Below are positions 35,745 through 44,847 of a stretch of DNA of 64,000 bases, in pieces. The translations under genes and the position numbers were made by a program. Numbering within the stretch: the stretch's first letter is position 1; the number at the start of each line of letters is the position of its first letter. Source of the DNA: Ponticaulis sp. (GTDB taxonomy: Bacteria; Pseudomonadota; Alphaproteobacteria; Caulobacterales; Hyphomonadaceae); the NCBI GenBank assembly GCA_002692725.1, contig NZLU01000034.1:1-64000 (forward strand), written 5' to 3'. A model generated the notes under the pieces. That model saw only the letters and a list, made by a program, of their open reading frames with translations, ran no database searches and was not told the origin of the DNA.

Positions 35745-36335
35745 TCAGGCCGTGTTCCGACCGAGTGCGTCTTCCCAGTGTTTGCGACACAGCGAGACAT
35801 ATTCGGCTTTTTCGACAAGAATCTTGTCGCCGTCTGTCACCACGTCTCCGTCAGGGCCGAGGCGTGCCGTCATTGTGGCTTTGCGCCCGCAATGGCAAAT
35901 CGTCCGTGCTTCACGAAGGTCGTCTGCCAGTGCGAGTAACATCGCCGAGCCCTCAAACAGCTCGCCCTGAAAATCTGTTCGCAGCCCGTAACACAGAACC
36001 GGAAGCCCAAACTGATCACCCGCCCGGGCGAGCTGCCAGACCTGATCCCGCGTGAGAAACTGCGCTTCGTCCAGGAAGACGACATGCAGTGGTTTATCGT
36101 CTCGTTGGGCGGCAATGGCAGAGAACAAGTCGGTGTCAGACCGAAACAAATGCGCGTCCGCACTCAGGCCGATACGAGACTCGATACGGCCCATCGCATC
36201 GTCTGCGGCACCGTGATGTCCGCTTGTCCACAACATAGTCTCCATGCCGCGTTCACGATAATTATAGGCAGCCTGAAGCAGTATGGCCGACTTGCCCGCA
36301 TTCATTGCGGAATAGGTGAAATAGAGTTTGGACAT
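35745..36335 (-). CDS. tdk: Thymidine kinase (type II)
   Basis: Phosphorylates thymidine to dTMP in pyrimidine salvage. The 196-residue protein has P-loop SAMNAGKS (9-16), Walker B/catalytic VVFLDEAQFL (DEAQ 89-92), lasso-region Y/G residues and structural zinc cysteines (CHCGRKA and CRKHW). Length and motifs match bacterial TK type II closely. ATG 36333-36335 follows AAGGGGC. Confidence 0.95.
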   Translation of the reverse strand: MSKLYFTYSAMNAGKSAILLQAAYNYRERGMETMLWTSGHHGAADDAMGRIESRIGLSADAHLFRSDTDLFSAIAAQRDDKPLHVVFLDEAQFLTRDQVWQLARAGDQFGLPVLCYGLRTDFQGELFEGSAMLLALADDLREARTICHCGRKATMTARLGPDGDVVTDGDKILVEKAEYVSLCRKHWEDALGRNTA

Positions 36336-36451
36336 GCCCCTTCGTTTATCCCGATTCTGGATCTGTCAGCATGTCACGGCGATCTGGTGTGTGATTTGCA
36401 CTTAACCTCTGACTTGTTTCACGCTGATCCGAAAAAGAGGACTGTTCGATC

Positions 36452-36889
36452 ATGGCAAACCCAATCCGCGCTATGGCCTGTCTGTTTGCGACGTTCCTTA
36501 TGTTCCAGCCGGCCTTTTCCAATGAAGATGCCCAACTCGAAGCTCTGCCAACTTATGTCGGGATGATCGGCTTTGATTCTGCCCGCAAGGATTTTGGCGA
36601 CGTCGCACAAGGCGACATGCTCGAACACACATTTCTGTTCATGAATAATGGTCTTGGCCCTTTCGAAATCAAAAAGGCATCGTCTGGTGTCTCTGGCGTG
36701 TCCGTTCTCACCTCGTTGAAATCCTTTGAGACAGATGAACTCGGCGAGATTCGCGTTCGCATCGACACCAGCCAGATGGAAGGCCCGCAATATATCCGGG
36801 TGCGTGTTGAATCAGACGCGCATAATGCGCCGTCTACGCTCTACGTCCTGGCGAATGTCGTTTCTGAGACTGCACCTGAAGAGGAATAG
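36452..36889 (+). CDS. DUF1573 domain periplasmic protein
   Basis: A 145-residue secreted protein. The signal peptide (MACLFATFLMFQPAFS) is followed by one immunoglobulin-like DUF1573 domain: FDSARKDFGDVAQGDMLEHTF, then FLFMNNGLGPFEIKKASSG. The family resembles MSP/ASH Ig folds that assist envelope or surface assembly. It starts at ATG 36452 and ends in an acidic EEE tail. No partner is obvious nearby. Confidence 0.78.
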   Translation: MANPIRAMACLFATFLMFQPAFSNEDAQLEALPTYVGMIGFDSARKDFGDVAQGDMLEHTFLFMNNGLGPFEIKKASSGVSGVSVLTSLKSFETDELGEIRVRIDTSQMEGPQYIRVRVESDAHNAPSTLYVLANVVSETAPEEE

Positions 36890-36975
36890 TCAGACGGTCG
36901 ACTGCAAACTGAATGTGATCAGTTTGTAAATTATGTTAAGCTCTCCCGGTCGGATAGATACTCAGGGGGACGCTG

Positions 36976-37536
36976 ATGATCCGAAAAATTCTGCGTGGCC
37001 TTGTGCCCATTTGTCTTTTTGTCGTTTGCGGGACGGCGTCCGCTCAGGGCGCGGTGTCATTCAGGACACTTATCGAGCGTTTTGAAACGCTCAGCCCGCA
37101 ACAAGTCGCAGCCACACTTGCAACGCTCAATGATACGGAGCGGCTCCAACTGTCAGTTTATCAATCGTTCGCCAGTCTTGTGCACCTTCAGGCCTGTTAT
37201 GCGGACAACTCAGTCATGATGGCGTTTTCGACCGGCTATATGAACTGTGCGCAGACCTATCAGGAATGGCAGAACACGCTCTATTTCATGAAAAATGACT
37301 GGAATGCCGCCACCCAATACGCCTGGCAGCAGCGCAATAGCATGTTGATCGGCATTAAGTGCGCTTCAGGTGAGTATGATGCCGGAAGTTGCGGCGCGTA
37401 TGGGCAGGGCGTCCAGACCTATAACAAAGCGATTGATGAAACCGGCAAAGCCATTGTCCGCAATATGGATCCTTATGCCTGCGACAATCCGGGCGGGTAC
37501 ACTTCCGACGGTCGCTATTGCGCACCGGTGGAGTGA
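36976..37536 (+). CDS. Secreted hypothetical protein with conserved-looking cysteines
   Basis: A 186-residue protein from ATG 36976 (GGGGGACG upstream). The signal peptide is RGLVPICLFVVCGTASA. The mature chain is helical and has cysteines in ACYADNS, NCAQTY, IKCASGEYDAGSCGAYG, ACDNPGG and YCAPVE, suggesting several disulfides. No family is recognised. It follows the DUF1573 gene by 86 bases with a weak inverted repeat (36906-36925) between them. Confidence 0.65.
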   Translation: MIRKILRGLVPICLFVVCGTASAQGAVSFRTLIERFETLSPQQVAATLATLNDTERLQLSVYQSFASLVHLQACYADNSVMMAFSTGYMNCAQTYQEWQNTLYFMKNDWNAATQYAWQQRNSMLIGIKCASGEYDAGSCGAYGQGVQTYNKAIDETGKAIVRNMDPYACDNPGGYTSDGRYCAPVE

Positions 37537-37545
37537 CGCGCTGAC

Positions 37546-37974
37546 TTACTTCGCGAACAGCTGATTGCGATCGGCGAAAGCCTTGAACTCTAGCGCATTG
37601 CCTGACGGGTCGAGGAAAAACATGGTGGCCTGTTCACCAGGTTCGCCCTTGAACCGGATATAGGGCTCGATCAGAAAATTCGTGTCAGCCGCTTTCAGTT
37701 TTTCTGCCAGCGCATGCCATTGCTCCATGTTGAGCACGAGGCCGAAATGGCGAACCGGAACATTCTTGCCATCCACGGCATTCGCACTTGGCGGGGAACA
37801 TTCTTCAGGGGCCATATGGGCCACGATCTGATGACCATAGAAATCAAAGTCCACCCATTCGTCAGAAGACCTTCCCTCCGGGCATCCGAGTAGGTCACCG
37901 TAGAATGCGCGTGCCGCAGACAGGTCGTGGACTGGAAAGGCGAGATGAAAGGGAGGCATGGAAAACTCAGTCAT
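37546..37974 (-). CDS. VOC family (glyoxalase/dioxygenase-like) protein
   Basis: A 142-residue protein with two beta-alpha-beta-beta-beta modules of the vicinal oxygen chelate fold. Motifs: [22 protein letters not shown] at the N-terminus, [10 protein letters not shown] in the middle, and [15 protein letters not shown] at the C-terminus. Candidate metal ligands are His10 (FHLAF), His in VRHFG and Glu in ALEFK. The reaction is unknown. It is convergent with the previous gene and divergent from the flavin monooxygenase. Confidence 0.88.
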   Translation of the reverse strand: MTEFSMPPFHLAFPVHDLSAARAFYGDLLGCPEGRSSDEWVDFDFYGHQIVAHMAPEECSPPSANAVDGKNVPVRHFGLVLNMEQWHALAEKLKAADTNFLIEPYIRFKGEPGEQATMFFLDPSGNALEFKAFADRNQLFAK

Positions 37975-38135
37975 TGGATTTCAGCTTCTGATATCGCGTC
38001 AGGTGAGGAATGTCATGTCAGCGAATTTGCGACCGATAACCGCAATATGCCTGTTCTGCGCCTGCAAAGGCTTGCAACGGCCAGATCGCCTGAGCATAAG
38101 GGGCGCTGGCCTGTGTCGGTTTGGGAGGAAAAGGC

Positions 38136-39365
38136 GTGAGAATAAACATTATCGGCGCCGGGATGGGTGGTCTAACAGCCGCTCTGATGTTGCATGAAGC
38201 CGGACAGGATGTGCACGTCTATGAAGCGGTCAGCGAGATTAAGGCGCTTGGTGTTGGCATCAATCTTCTGCCTCATGCCTCCATTTTCATGAAACGCCTT
38301 GGCGTACTCGACGATCTGCTTTCATTGGGCGTCGCCACCAAAGAGCTCTCTTTTTACAACAAGTTTGGTCAGCATATCTGGACCGAGCCGCGCGGCTTGT
38401 TTGGCGGTTTTGCCAGTCCGCAGATTTCACTCGGGCGTGGCGATCTCCAACTTACCCTGCTCAAGCATGTCAAAGACCGCCTGGGTGCAGACCGCGTCCA
38501 TACCGGTGTGCGTTTGAAATCATTCCGTACTGAGGGTGATATCGCCATCGGTGTCTGCGAGACAGATACCGGCGCAGAGATCGAACTCCAATCTGACCTG
38601 CTCATTTGTGCGGATGGTATTCACTCCGTCGCCCGAAACCAGATGTATCCCGATGAAGGTCTGCCCCGGTATGCCGGGCGGGTTCTCTGGCGGGCGACCA
38701 GCCTCGTTCAGCCCTATCTCTCGGGTGCCAGCATGATCATGGCGGGCCATCAGTCTGAGAAATTCGTCTGCTATCCCATTGAGCCGGTTCGCGAAGATGG
38801 CCTGCAGCGCATCAACTGGATTGCCGAGCTGAACGTGCCTGAATTGCTCGATCGGGAAGACTGGAACCGACCCGGCAATGTTGATGATTTCTGGCCGGTT
38901 TTCAAAGATTGGGAGTTTGACTGGCTCGACATTCCCGAACTTATCCGGACGGCCGAGTCCGTTTATGAATTTCCGCTGGTCGACCGTGATCCGGTCGATA
39001 GCTGGTCTGAGGGACGTGTGACGCTGCTCGGCGACGCGGCTCATCCGATGTATCCGATCGGCTCCAATGGTGCGACCCAGGCTATGCTGGATGCTGACTG
39101 CATTGCGCGTGTTGTGTCTGCGGGCGGAAGGATTGACGAGATGCTGACAGCCTATGAGGCTGAGCGTCGGACGGCGACCGCAAAGATTGTTCTCTCCAAC
39201 CGCAAGAATGGCCCGGAAATCTGCATGCAGATGGCGCATGAGCGTGCGCCGAACGGATTTGAAAAACTCGATGACGTGTTCGCGCCGGGTGAGCTGCAAG
39301 AGATTGCAGATCATTACAAACAGCTGACCGGGATGAAGAAGGTCCAGACAAAGGCACCTGCATGA
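38136..39365 (+). CDS. FAD-dependent monooxygenase (PhzS / aromatic hydroxylase-like)
   Basis: A 409-residue group A flavoprotein monooxygenase. GTG 38136 is chosen because GGGAGGAAAAGG lies directly upstream and it begins right before the dinucleotide-binding loop RINIIGAGMGGLTAALML. Other motifs: YEAVSEIKALGVGINLLP, ICADGIHSVARNQ (DG motif), and VTLLGDAAHPMYPIGSNGATQAM (GD FAD motif). It would hydroxylate an aromatic or phenazine-like substrate using NAD(P)H and O2. The stop overlaps the start of the DUF3237 gene (ATGA). Confidence 0.88.
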   Translation: MRINIIGAGMGGLTAALMLHEAGQDVHVYEAVSEIKALGVGINLLPHASIFMKRLGVLDDLLSLGVATKELSFYNKFGQHIWTEPRGLFGGFASPQISLGRGDLQLTLLKHVKDRLGADRVHTGVRLKSFRTEGDIAIGVCETDTGAEIELQSDLLICADGIHSVARNQMYPDEGLPRYAGRVLWRATSLVQPYLSGASMIMAGHQSEKFVCYPIEPVREDGLQRINWIAELNVPELLDREDWNRPGNVDDFWPVFKDWEFDWLDIPELIRTAESVYEFPLVDRDPVDSWSEGRVTLLGDAAHPMYPIGSNGATQAMLDADCIARVVSAGGRIDEMLTAYEAERRTATAKIVLSNRKNGPEICMQMAHERAPNGFEKLDDVFAPGELQEIADHYKQLTGMKKVQTKAPA

Positions 39366-39772
39366 GTCTCTCATCCCGGCATTTGTGCAAGTTTCGGGTC
39401 GAAGTTGGCGCGCCGACAACCGTCGACGACGGTGAGTTCGGCCGACGCTTTATCCCCATTACTGGCGGCGAGGTCAGCGGCAGTCTGACCGGCAAGATTC
39501 TATCTGGTGGCGGCGACTGGCAGACACTCCTGCCGGATGATGTGTTGGAAATCCGTGCGCATTACACCGTTGAGATTGACGGACAAGGTTTGGTGGAAAT
39601 TCAGTCAGACGGGGTCCGCGCCTTGCGCGAGGATGAGACGGTTTATTTCCGCACCAGCATCCGCTTCCACACAGCCGCACCGGGATTGCGGCACCTCAAT
39701 CAGACGCTAGCCTTGGCTGTCGGGCGGAAAGCGCCGGACGGCGTGCACCTGGACATTTACGAAATCCTTTGA
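39362..39772 (+). CDS. DUF3237 domain protein
   Basis: A 136-residue protein coupled to the monooxygenase by a four-base overlap. DUF3237 pattern: FIPITGGEVSGSLTGKILSGGGDWQ, then ALREDETVYFRTSIRFHT. The fold is a lipocalin-like or beta-barrel binding domain of unknown role. The tight coupling suggests it handles the substrate or product of the monooxygenase. Confidence 0.82.
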   Translation: MSLSSRHLCKFRVEVGAPTTVDDGEFGRRFIPITGGEVSGSLTGKILSGGGDWQTLLPDDVLEIRAHYTVEIDGQGLVEIQSDGVRALREDETVYFRTSIRFHTAAPGLRHLNQTLALAVGRKAPDGVHLDIYEIL

Positions 39773-39973
39773 CCGGCGGGAGGGGCGACCCGGCTGGTTC
39801 TGGTCATCTTTCGTTAACACTAACAGCTTGCTTACGGATCCGTTCAGAATTGGAACAGGACTTCAAACAAGCCTTCAGGGAAACTGGTTAGTGTAAAAAT
39901 GGGCAGGAAGCCCAGCACCGGCATAAAGAACATATCCGGTGAGCGTAAAGACCAGAAAGGTGCAAGGTGGTTC

Positions 39974-40804
39974 ATGTCCATCGGCGTCAATTATAATTCC
40001 AGCGCAATGCGCGCGCTTATGCAGCTCAATCGATCCGGACGTGATCTTGAAGAGATCCAGTCACGCATGAATAGCGGCCTGAAGGTCGATAGCGCAAAAG
40101 ATAATGGGGCAATCTTTGGCATGGCGCAGACCTTGCGCTCTGATATTGCCAGCCTCGGTGTCGTCACGGAATCGCTCGGACATGGGATATCGGTCACCGA
40201 TGTCGCCTATTCCGCTATGGAATCCATGACCGATCTGATGCTCGAAATGAAAGAAAAGGCGCTCGCGGCGGCTGACCCGTCACTCGACTCCCGCAGTCGC
40301 GCCATTCTCAACGAAGATTTCGAGGTCTTGCGCAATAAGATCGACGTTATGGTCGGAAATGCCGAGTTCAACGGCATTAACCTCCTGAACGGCACGACAA
40401 ATGGCGTGTCGCCGATCACGGATGTACATGGTGGACAGGCCGTCACCGTGAATGATTATGATGTGAAACTTGGTGGCGCGGATACGCAGATGACGCCTAG
40501 CATGAAAATTGACCCCTTCTCAGATGCGAAAGATTCTCTCTCGCGTATCGAGCAAAGCCTGCAGGACCATGCGCTGGCGCTGAACCATTTCGGGGGCCGC
40601 GTACGGACGATGGAAACCATGCGCGTGCTGGCGGTTCACACCTCAGACATACTCGAGAAAAACCTTGGATCACTTGTAGATGCTGATCTTGGACGGGAGA
40701 GCGCAAAGCTTCAGGCCGCTCAAACCCGTCAGCAACTCTCAGTTCAGGCCATGTCGATTGCCAATCAGCTTCCGACCTTTGCAACCCAGCTGTTCAATCG
40801 ATAG
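39974..40804 (+). CDS. Flagellin (Caulobacter-like), orphan gene
   Basis: A 276-residue short alphaproteobacterial flagellin. ATG 39974 (AAGGTGG upstream) gives the typical start SIGVNYNSSAMRALMQLNRS, preferred over a start 25 codons earlier. D0/D1 N-terminal motif RMNSGLKVDSAKDNGAIFGMAQ and C-terminal D0 LQAAQTRQQLSVQAMSIANQ are complete, with only a small variable middle (about residues 165-195). No other flagellar gene is in the window. It may be one of several dispersed flagellins. Confidence 0.92.
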   Translation: MSIGVNYNSSAMRALMQLNRSGRDLEEIQSRMNSGLKVDSAKDNGAIFGMAQTLRSDIASLGVVTESLGHGISVTDVAYSAMESMTDLMLEMKEKALAAADPSLDSRSRAILNEDFEVLRNKIDVMVGNAEFNGINLLNGTTNGVSPITDVHGGQAVTVNDYDVKLGGADTQMTPSMKIDPFSDAKDSLSRIEQSLQDHALALNHFGGRVRTMETMRVLAVHTSDILEKNLGSLVDADLGRESAKLQAAQTRQQLSVQAMSIANQLPTFATQLFNR

Positions 40805-40897
40805 GCCGCCGCGTCAATCGACTTGTACTGGATATTGAAATTGCAATTCAAGTGACGTTGCGTCATTATTCCCCCGATATGACTTTTGGGAGGAAGC

Positions 40898-42097
40898 ATG
40901 CTCGATCGACGGAATGTTCTGAGACTGGCGAGTTTAACACCGGCTGCAGCACTTCTTCAAGGCACGGCGTTCTCCGCATCAGCCGGGATCTCTCCCATGA
41001 CACCTGATCAGACAACGCCTCAAAAAGCGATGGCCGCTGAGCAATTGCGCGGGCTTCTGAATCTGTTTCTGCCGAGCTTTATGGCCGACGGCATCACACT
41101 TGATGAAGTCGCCATCCGGCACGATGTTCAACACAGTATTGCTCAGGGGTTCGCGGGAACACTGCCACTGCCAAACTGGACTCCGCCTGATGATCCACGT
41201 TGGAAGCAGTTTCACGAAATCATCGTTGATGAGGCTGCCGGAAAGCTTCCCCTGCACGGAATCATTACGTCGAGTGATCCCGAGACCGATATCGCCCAGT
41301 TAAAGCGATTTGAGGCCCTTGGTGCGGAGATGATTCTGCTGGCCCCCCGGCATGATCCGAATATCAGTGAGGCAGACCTCACAGAAGCCATGCTGAAGCG
41401 GGTGCGCGCAACGGACATGTCTTTCATCCTTTATGCCGCTCTGAATAAAGGGCGAAGCTTTCCGCATCTTGGTCCTGCTGGCCAGCCGCTTGGCGTTTAT
41501 GACAGGCTGGCTGACGAACCGAATGTTGTCGCTGCCAAGATATCTCAGCCTGTGACACTCACATCGACGATGCAGATGTGCGAAGTACTCGCTGATCGAT
41601 TGCTCATGGCACCGGTCAATCTCGACTTCTTTCCACTGCTGGCGCGCCATTATCACATGCAATGGAGCGGCCAGTGGAATGCCGAGGCCGTGCAGACGCC
41701 CGACAGTCAGATCGGCAATGAACTGATGGCAGCCTGCGCCGCGAAGGATTTCCAACGCGTCGACCAGATCATGCTGAAAATGCAGCCCGTGATCGACCAT
41801 TTCTATCTGGTTCAGGCCAATTCAATCCGTATGGGCGGACATCCGTGGCAGCACAATAAATATTACACGTGGCTCGGAGGGGGGAATGGCGGGCTACTGC
41901 CAGTCGATCCGCATTCTGCAGCGGCGTCCATTCCTGTCCTCACGGCGTCGGCTCGGGCGGGTATTCGCGCAGCCTTTAAAGCCAGTAATCTGACTCCCAC
42001 AGATGCACCGGAAGAACAATTCATTGTGGGCCGCGCCGCCTGGGCGCGTGGTGTACGTCCTGCCGACCTTCAGGAACTCACGCGCTACGAAGTCTGA
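40898..42097 (+). CDS. Exported DapA-like (dihydrodipicolinate synthase family) protein
   Basis: A 399-residue protein from ATG 40898 (TGGGAGGAAGC upstream) with a Tat-like N-terminus LDRRNVLRLASLTPAAALL. The rest follows the class I aldolase barrel of the DapA/NAL family: FMADGITLDEVAIRHDVQHSI, GIITSSDPETDIAQLKRFEALGAE, then a tyrosine in FILYAALNKGR and a candidate Schiff-base lysine in VVAAKISQP. DapA family enzymes are normally cytoplasmic, so an export signal is unusual. A C-terminal extension of about 90 residues is also present. Reaction unknown; a pyruvate- or keto-acid-type aldol step is inferred. Confidence 0.72.
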   Translation: MLDRRNVLRLASLTPAAALLQGTAFSASAGISPMTPDQTTPQKAMAAEQLRGLLNLFLPSFMADGITLDEVAIRHDVQHSIAQGFAGTLPLPNWTPPDDPRWKQFHEIIVDEAAGKLPLHGIITSSDPETDIAQLKRFEALGAEMILLAPRHDPNISEADLTEAMLKRVRATDMSFILYAALNKGRSFPHLGPAGQPLGVYDRLADEPNVVAAKISQPVTLTSTMQMCEVLADRLLMAPVNLDFFPLLARHYHMQWSGQWNAEAVQTPDSQIGNELMAACAAKDFQRVDQIMLKMQPVIDHFYLVQANSIRMGGHPWQHNKYYTWLGGGNGGLLPVDPHSAAASIPVLTASARAGIRAAFKASNLTPTDAPEEQFIVGRAAWARGVRPADLQELTRYEV

Positions 42098-42110
42098 ACA
42101 CCAATCAGTC

Positions 42111-42620
42111 TTACGGCATAACCGGAAGATCGGTTGGACCGGGATCAACCCCCGCCGCGGTCAGCATGGCATGCACCTGACCGCGATGGTGTGTCTGGTG
42201 GTTGAACAGATGAACCACGCTGGTGTCGCGTGGCAGCCGGATTTCTTTGTCGTAAGCCGATGAGTAAAAGCTCAGCTCGCCAACCAGCCATTCCGGTGTC
42301 ATTGCCTCGGCCCAATCCAGGATTATCTCGTCGAATTCCCCCCGCATGGATTTGAGAACTGACCAGTCGGCAAACATGGCCCCCGATTTCGCGATCGGCA
42401 CGTCGGATGGCGCGATCTCCGGTGCGAAACGGTTCATCCAGGCAATATCCGCCCAGAGAATATGACTGAGCGTTTCCTGTATCGAGCGGAAAAACGCCCC
42501 GCGATCGGCCATGCGGTCAGCGTCGCTTAAACCGTCCGCAGCGCGGTAAAGCGATTGGTTTTGCCAGCGATTATAACGCGCCATCTTTATCGCGAATTCA
42601 GGCGTTACGATCGACGACAT
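42111..42620 (-). CDS. DinB family metal-binding protein
   Basis: A 169-residue four-helix-bundle protein of the DinB/YfiT class. Candidate metal ligands are His in ETLSHILWADIAW and two in HLFNHQTHHRGQVH. It may act as a small-molecule thiol transferase or stress protein, as other family members do. It is followed by the pectinesterase gene at a spacing of four bases in the opposite order of transcription. ATG 42618-42620. Confidence 0.88.
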   Translation of the reverse strand: MSSIVTPEFAIKMARYNRWQNQSLYRAADGLSDADRMADRGAFFRSIQETLSHILWADIAWMNRFAPEIAPSDVPIAKSGAMFADWSVLKSMRGEFDEIILDWAEAMTPEWLVGELSFYSSAYDKEIRLPRDTSVVHLFNHQTHHRGQVHAMLTAAGVDPGPTDLPVMP

Positions 42621-42624
42621 CTCG

Positions 42625-44172
42625 CTACCTCACGTCAGGGGTCCAGCCATCAAGCACATAAGCCGGTGAGCGATAATTCGCAATCACTTCGGCATCGGCG
42701 TCCGCATCGAGTATTTTTACAATGGGATGGCGCCCGGACTGGTCGATCGGATTGCCGTCTGCATCCACGCTGTTGAATTCCATGAAGTTGACGCCGGACC
42801 AGTCAAAGGTCTCAGGCGGCTCAACCGGCCCCCAGCCTTCTTCGGAAATGCCGACAAGTGTTGAGTCTATGATCACCATTTCCGCATGCGGGAAGTTCGG
42901 CGCAGACGATCCCGGACCGTTGCGGGGGAGCCGCGCCAAATTAGCGTCCACAATCCGGCCTTCGGGATTTTCTGCCGTGACGGTCCACGGCAATGGCTCG
43001 TTCACGCGGACAAAGCGCGAGGCGATAAACACATTGCCGTGCTGGCCATCAGGGGTCCGCGTCCAGGTGAACGGGCCTTTGGATTTGATTGTGCACCGCA
43101 GACAATAAAGCGAGGCATAGGCCAGAATCGTGTCGCCATCTCCGGTGAGCTCTGTGTCCTGCATATAGATCGAGCCATAAGTCGTCAGCGCGTCGCCCGA
43201 ACCATTCAACTGCATATTGTCGACCACAACGCGCTTGCCCCGAATGAGCAGCGCTTCTGCCTGACCGATAAACTGGTTCTCAATCGTAAAGTCTGACAGC
43301 TGCACATCTTCGACATTATAGAGCGTGAAGGCCGGCCGGCGTGACGGTGCGGGCTGGGGTGGGTTGAAGGCGGAATTATTTGGATAACCGACAACAACAC
43401 CGTCCCGACTTTCACCACGAACAACAATGTCTGACTTCTCAGTCAGGAAGATCAGTTCTTCATAGACGCCATTCCGGATGAAGATTTCAAAAGGCGTGTC
43501 AGGCGAGGCATCCGGCGCGAAATCCAGTGCGCCCTGAAGCGTGTTGAAATCGCCAGAGCCATCTGCGGCCACGACCACCCGATCGGTGTCAGCCGACGGG
43601 GCTTCAGTTTTCGTCGTAAAGGTCCAGCCATCGTCTGCGGTAATTCCACCAAAATCGCCGCCAATCAGCGTATCCGGCGACATGATGACCTGATAGGTGC
43701 GGCCATATCCAAGCACCCCCGGATGCAGGTCGATCTGGACGCGATCATTTTGAACCAGTACCGGATGATAAAGGAAATCCACCCCTGAGATTGTTATGAA
43801 TTGATAGTCGGAATGCTGAAAACCCTCAGCCAGCGCACGTCGTTCAGCCTCCGTTGAGACCGACTGACGTCCGGTCGGATTGGGTGAAAACGGAATGGAG
43901 AGATCAATCTGATCGACGGTTTTACCGGAGTCGACATCACGGATCTCGATCAGACCGGAGGAGCCAATTTCGGGCAGGGTTTCAAAATCGAGAAAGAGAT
44001 GCGTGTCCGGATTAACGCCGGTCGCACCCATGGCGGGGAAGACATCAAGCGCCGTTTGCGTCTTTGCGGGTGCTTCGGCTGGCGCTGCGGTTTCTTGTGA
44101 TGGGGCTTCACCTGAACATCCCACCAGGCTCGCAGCGGCAATCAGCGCGAGAGCTGAAAAAACAGACTTCAC
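42625..44172 (-). CDS. Lipoprotein pectinesterase (carbohydrate esterase family 8)
   Basis: Probably de-esterifies methyl-esterified uronic acid polymers (pectin or algal glycans) at the cell surface. GTG 44170-44172 is preceded by GGGAGG and gives lipobox ASLVGCS, so residue C is lipidated. Residues ~40-180 form an Ig-like/Big domain. A right-handed beta-helix CE8 domain then starts VVVAADGSGDFNTLQGALDF and continues with GVYEELIFL, GSGDALTTYGSIYMQD and DGDTILAYASLYCLRCTI. Catalytic aspartates probably lie in the QDTELTGDGDT region. The domain matches the pectinesterase family. Confidence 0.87.
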   Translation of the reverse strand: MKSVFSALALIAAASLVGCSGEAPSQETAAPAEAPAKTQTALDVFPAMGATGVNPDTHLFLDFETLPEIGSSGLIEIRDVDSGKTVDQIDLSIPFSPNPTGRQSVSTEAERRALAEGFQHSDYQFITISGVDFLYHPVLVQNDRVQIDLHPGVLGYGRTYQVIMSPDTLIGGDFGGITADDGWTFTTKTEAPSADTDRVVVAADGSGDFNTLQGALDFAPDASPDTPFEIFIRNGVYEELIFLTEKSDIVVRGESRDGVVVGYPNNSAFNPPQPAPSRRPAFTLYNVEDVQLSDFTIENQFIGQAEALLIRGKRVVVDNMQLNGSGDALTTYGSIYMQDTELTGDGDTILAYASLYCLRCTIKSKGPFTWTRTPDGQHGNVFIASRFVRVNEPLPWTVTAENPEGRIVDANLARLPRNGPGSSAPNFPHAEMVIIDSTLVGISEEGWGPVEPPETFDWSGVNFMEFNSVDADGNPIDQSGRHPIVKILDADADAEVIANYRSPAYVLDGWTPDVR

Positions 44173-44261
44173 TTCATGTCCTCCCATATGGCTGATCTCT
44201 CACGTCAACCTGTTATGGCAGCTGTATCAGCCGCGGCAGGACGCTCGCAAGTGACGAGGAG

Positions 44262-44708
44262 TCAGTTTCTCTGAAGACGGACAATCTGGTCGTGGAGCTT
44301 CTGAAGGAAATTTGACCGGTCTCGCTGGCTGAAAGGTGGGGCGCCACCTGTTTGTTCGCCGGTTGACCGGATCTGTTCCATGAGGGCGCGGGTGGCAACG
44401 GCAGACGCGATATTGGCCTTGGTATAGGCACGGCCATTGGGCTGCAAAATGCTGGCATTGTTCTCAAGGCATCGCTCGGCCAGAAGAATGTCGGCCGTGA
44501 TGACGATGTCGCTTTCCATGGCACGCTCGGCGATCCAGTTGTCAGCTTCGTCCGGCCCGGCATCAACGACTTGCTGCGTGATGAAGGGCAGGCGCGGTAC
44601 CTGAATGAAGCTGTTTGAAACCACAAATACGGGCAGCCCATGACGCTCGGCGACCTTATAGACTTCATTTTTTACCGGGCAGGCATCAGCATCGACATAG
44701 ATTTTCAT
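44262..44708 (-). CDS. YaiI/YqxD family (UPF0178, DUF188) protein
   Basis: A 148-residue protein related to PIN-like nucleases, starting at ATG 44706-44708 with KIYVDADACPVKNEVYKVAE. Other conserved motifs: DEADNWIAER, DIVITADILLAERCL and NGRAYTKANI. The aspartates in the DADACPV and DEADN motifs could bind metal. An upstream ATG 12 codons earlier lacks the usual family start. Function is unproven for the family. Confidence 0.92.
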   Translation of the reverse strand: MKIYVDADACPVKNEVYKVAERHGLPVFVVSNSFIQVPRLPFITQQVVDAGPDEADNWIAERAMESDIVITADILLAERCLENNASILQPNGRAYTKANIASAVATRALMEQIRSTGEQTGGAPPFSQRDRSNFLQKLHDQIVRLQRN

Positions 44709-44847
44709 GGCACTGCAATCTCCCATGATCGGGGGGTAGCGCAAGCAGGAAATTGGGCTAGCTCTGGTCTCAGGACAGAAATGATGACTGACCGATACAT
44801 TGGCGCAAATTTATGATTACATCTCTCTGAACCCTTCGGAGGACTGA

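Noticed and set aside
38520-39419. 299-codon minus-strand frame opposite the flavin monooxygenase
   Set aside because: Antisense of a gene with full FAD motifs; no domain of its own.
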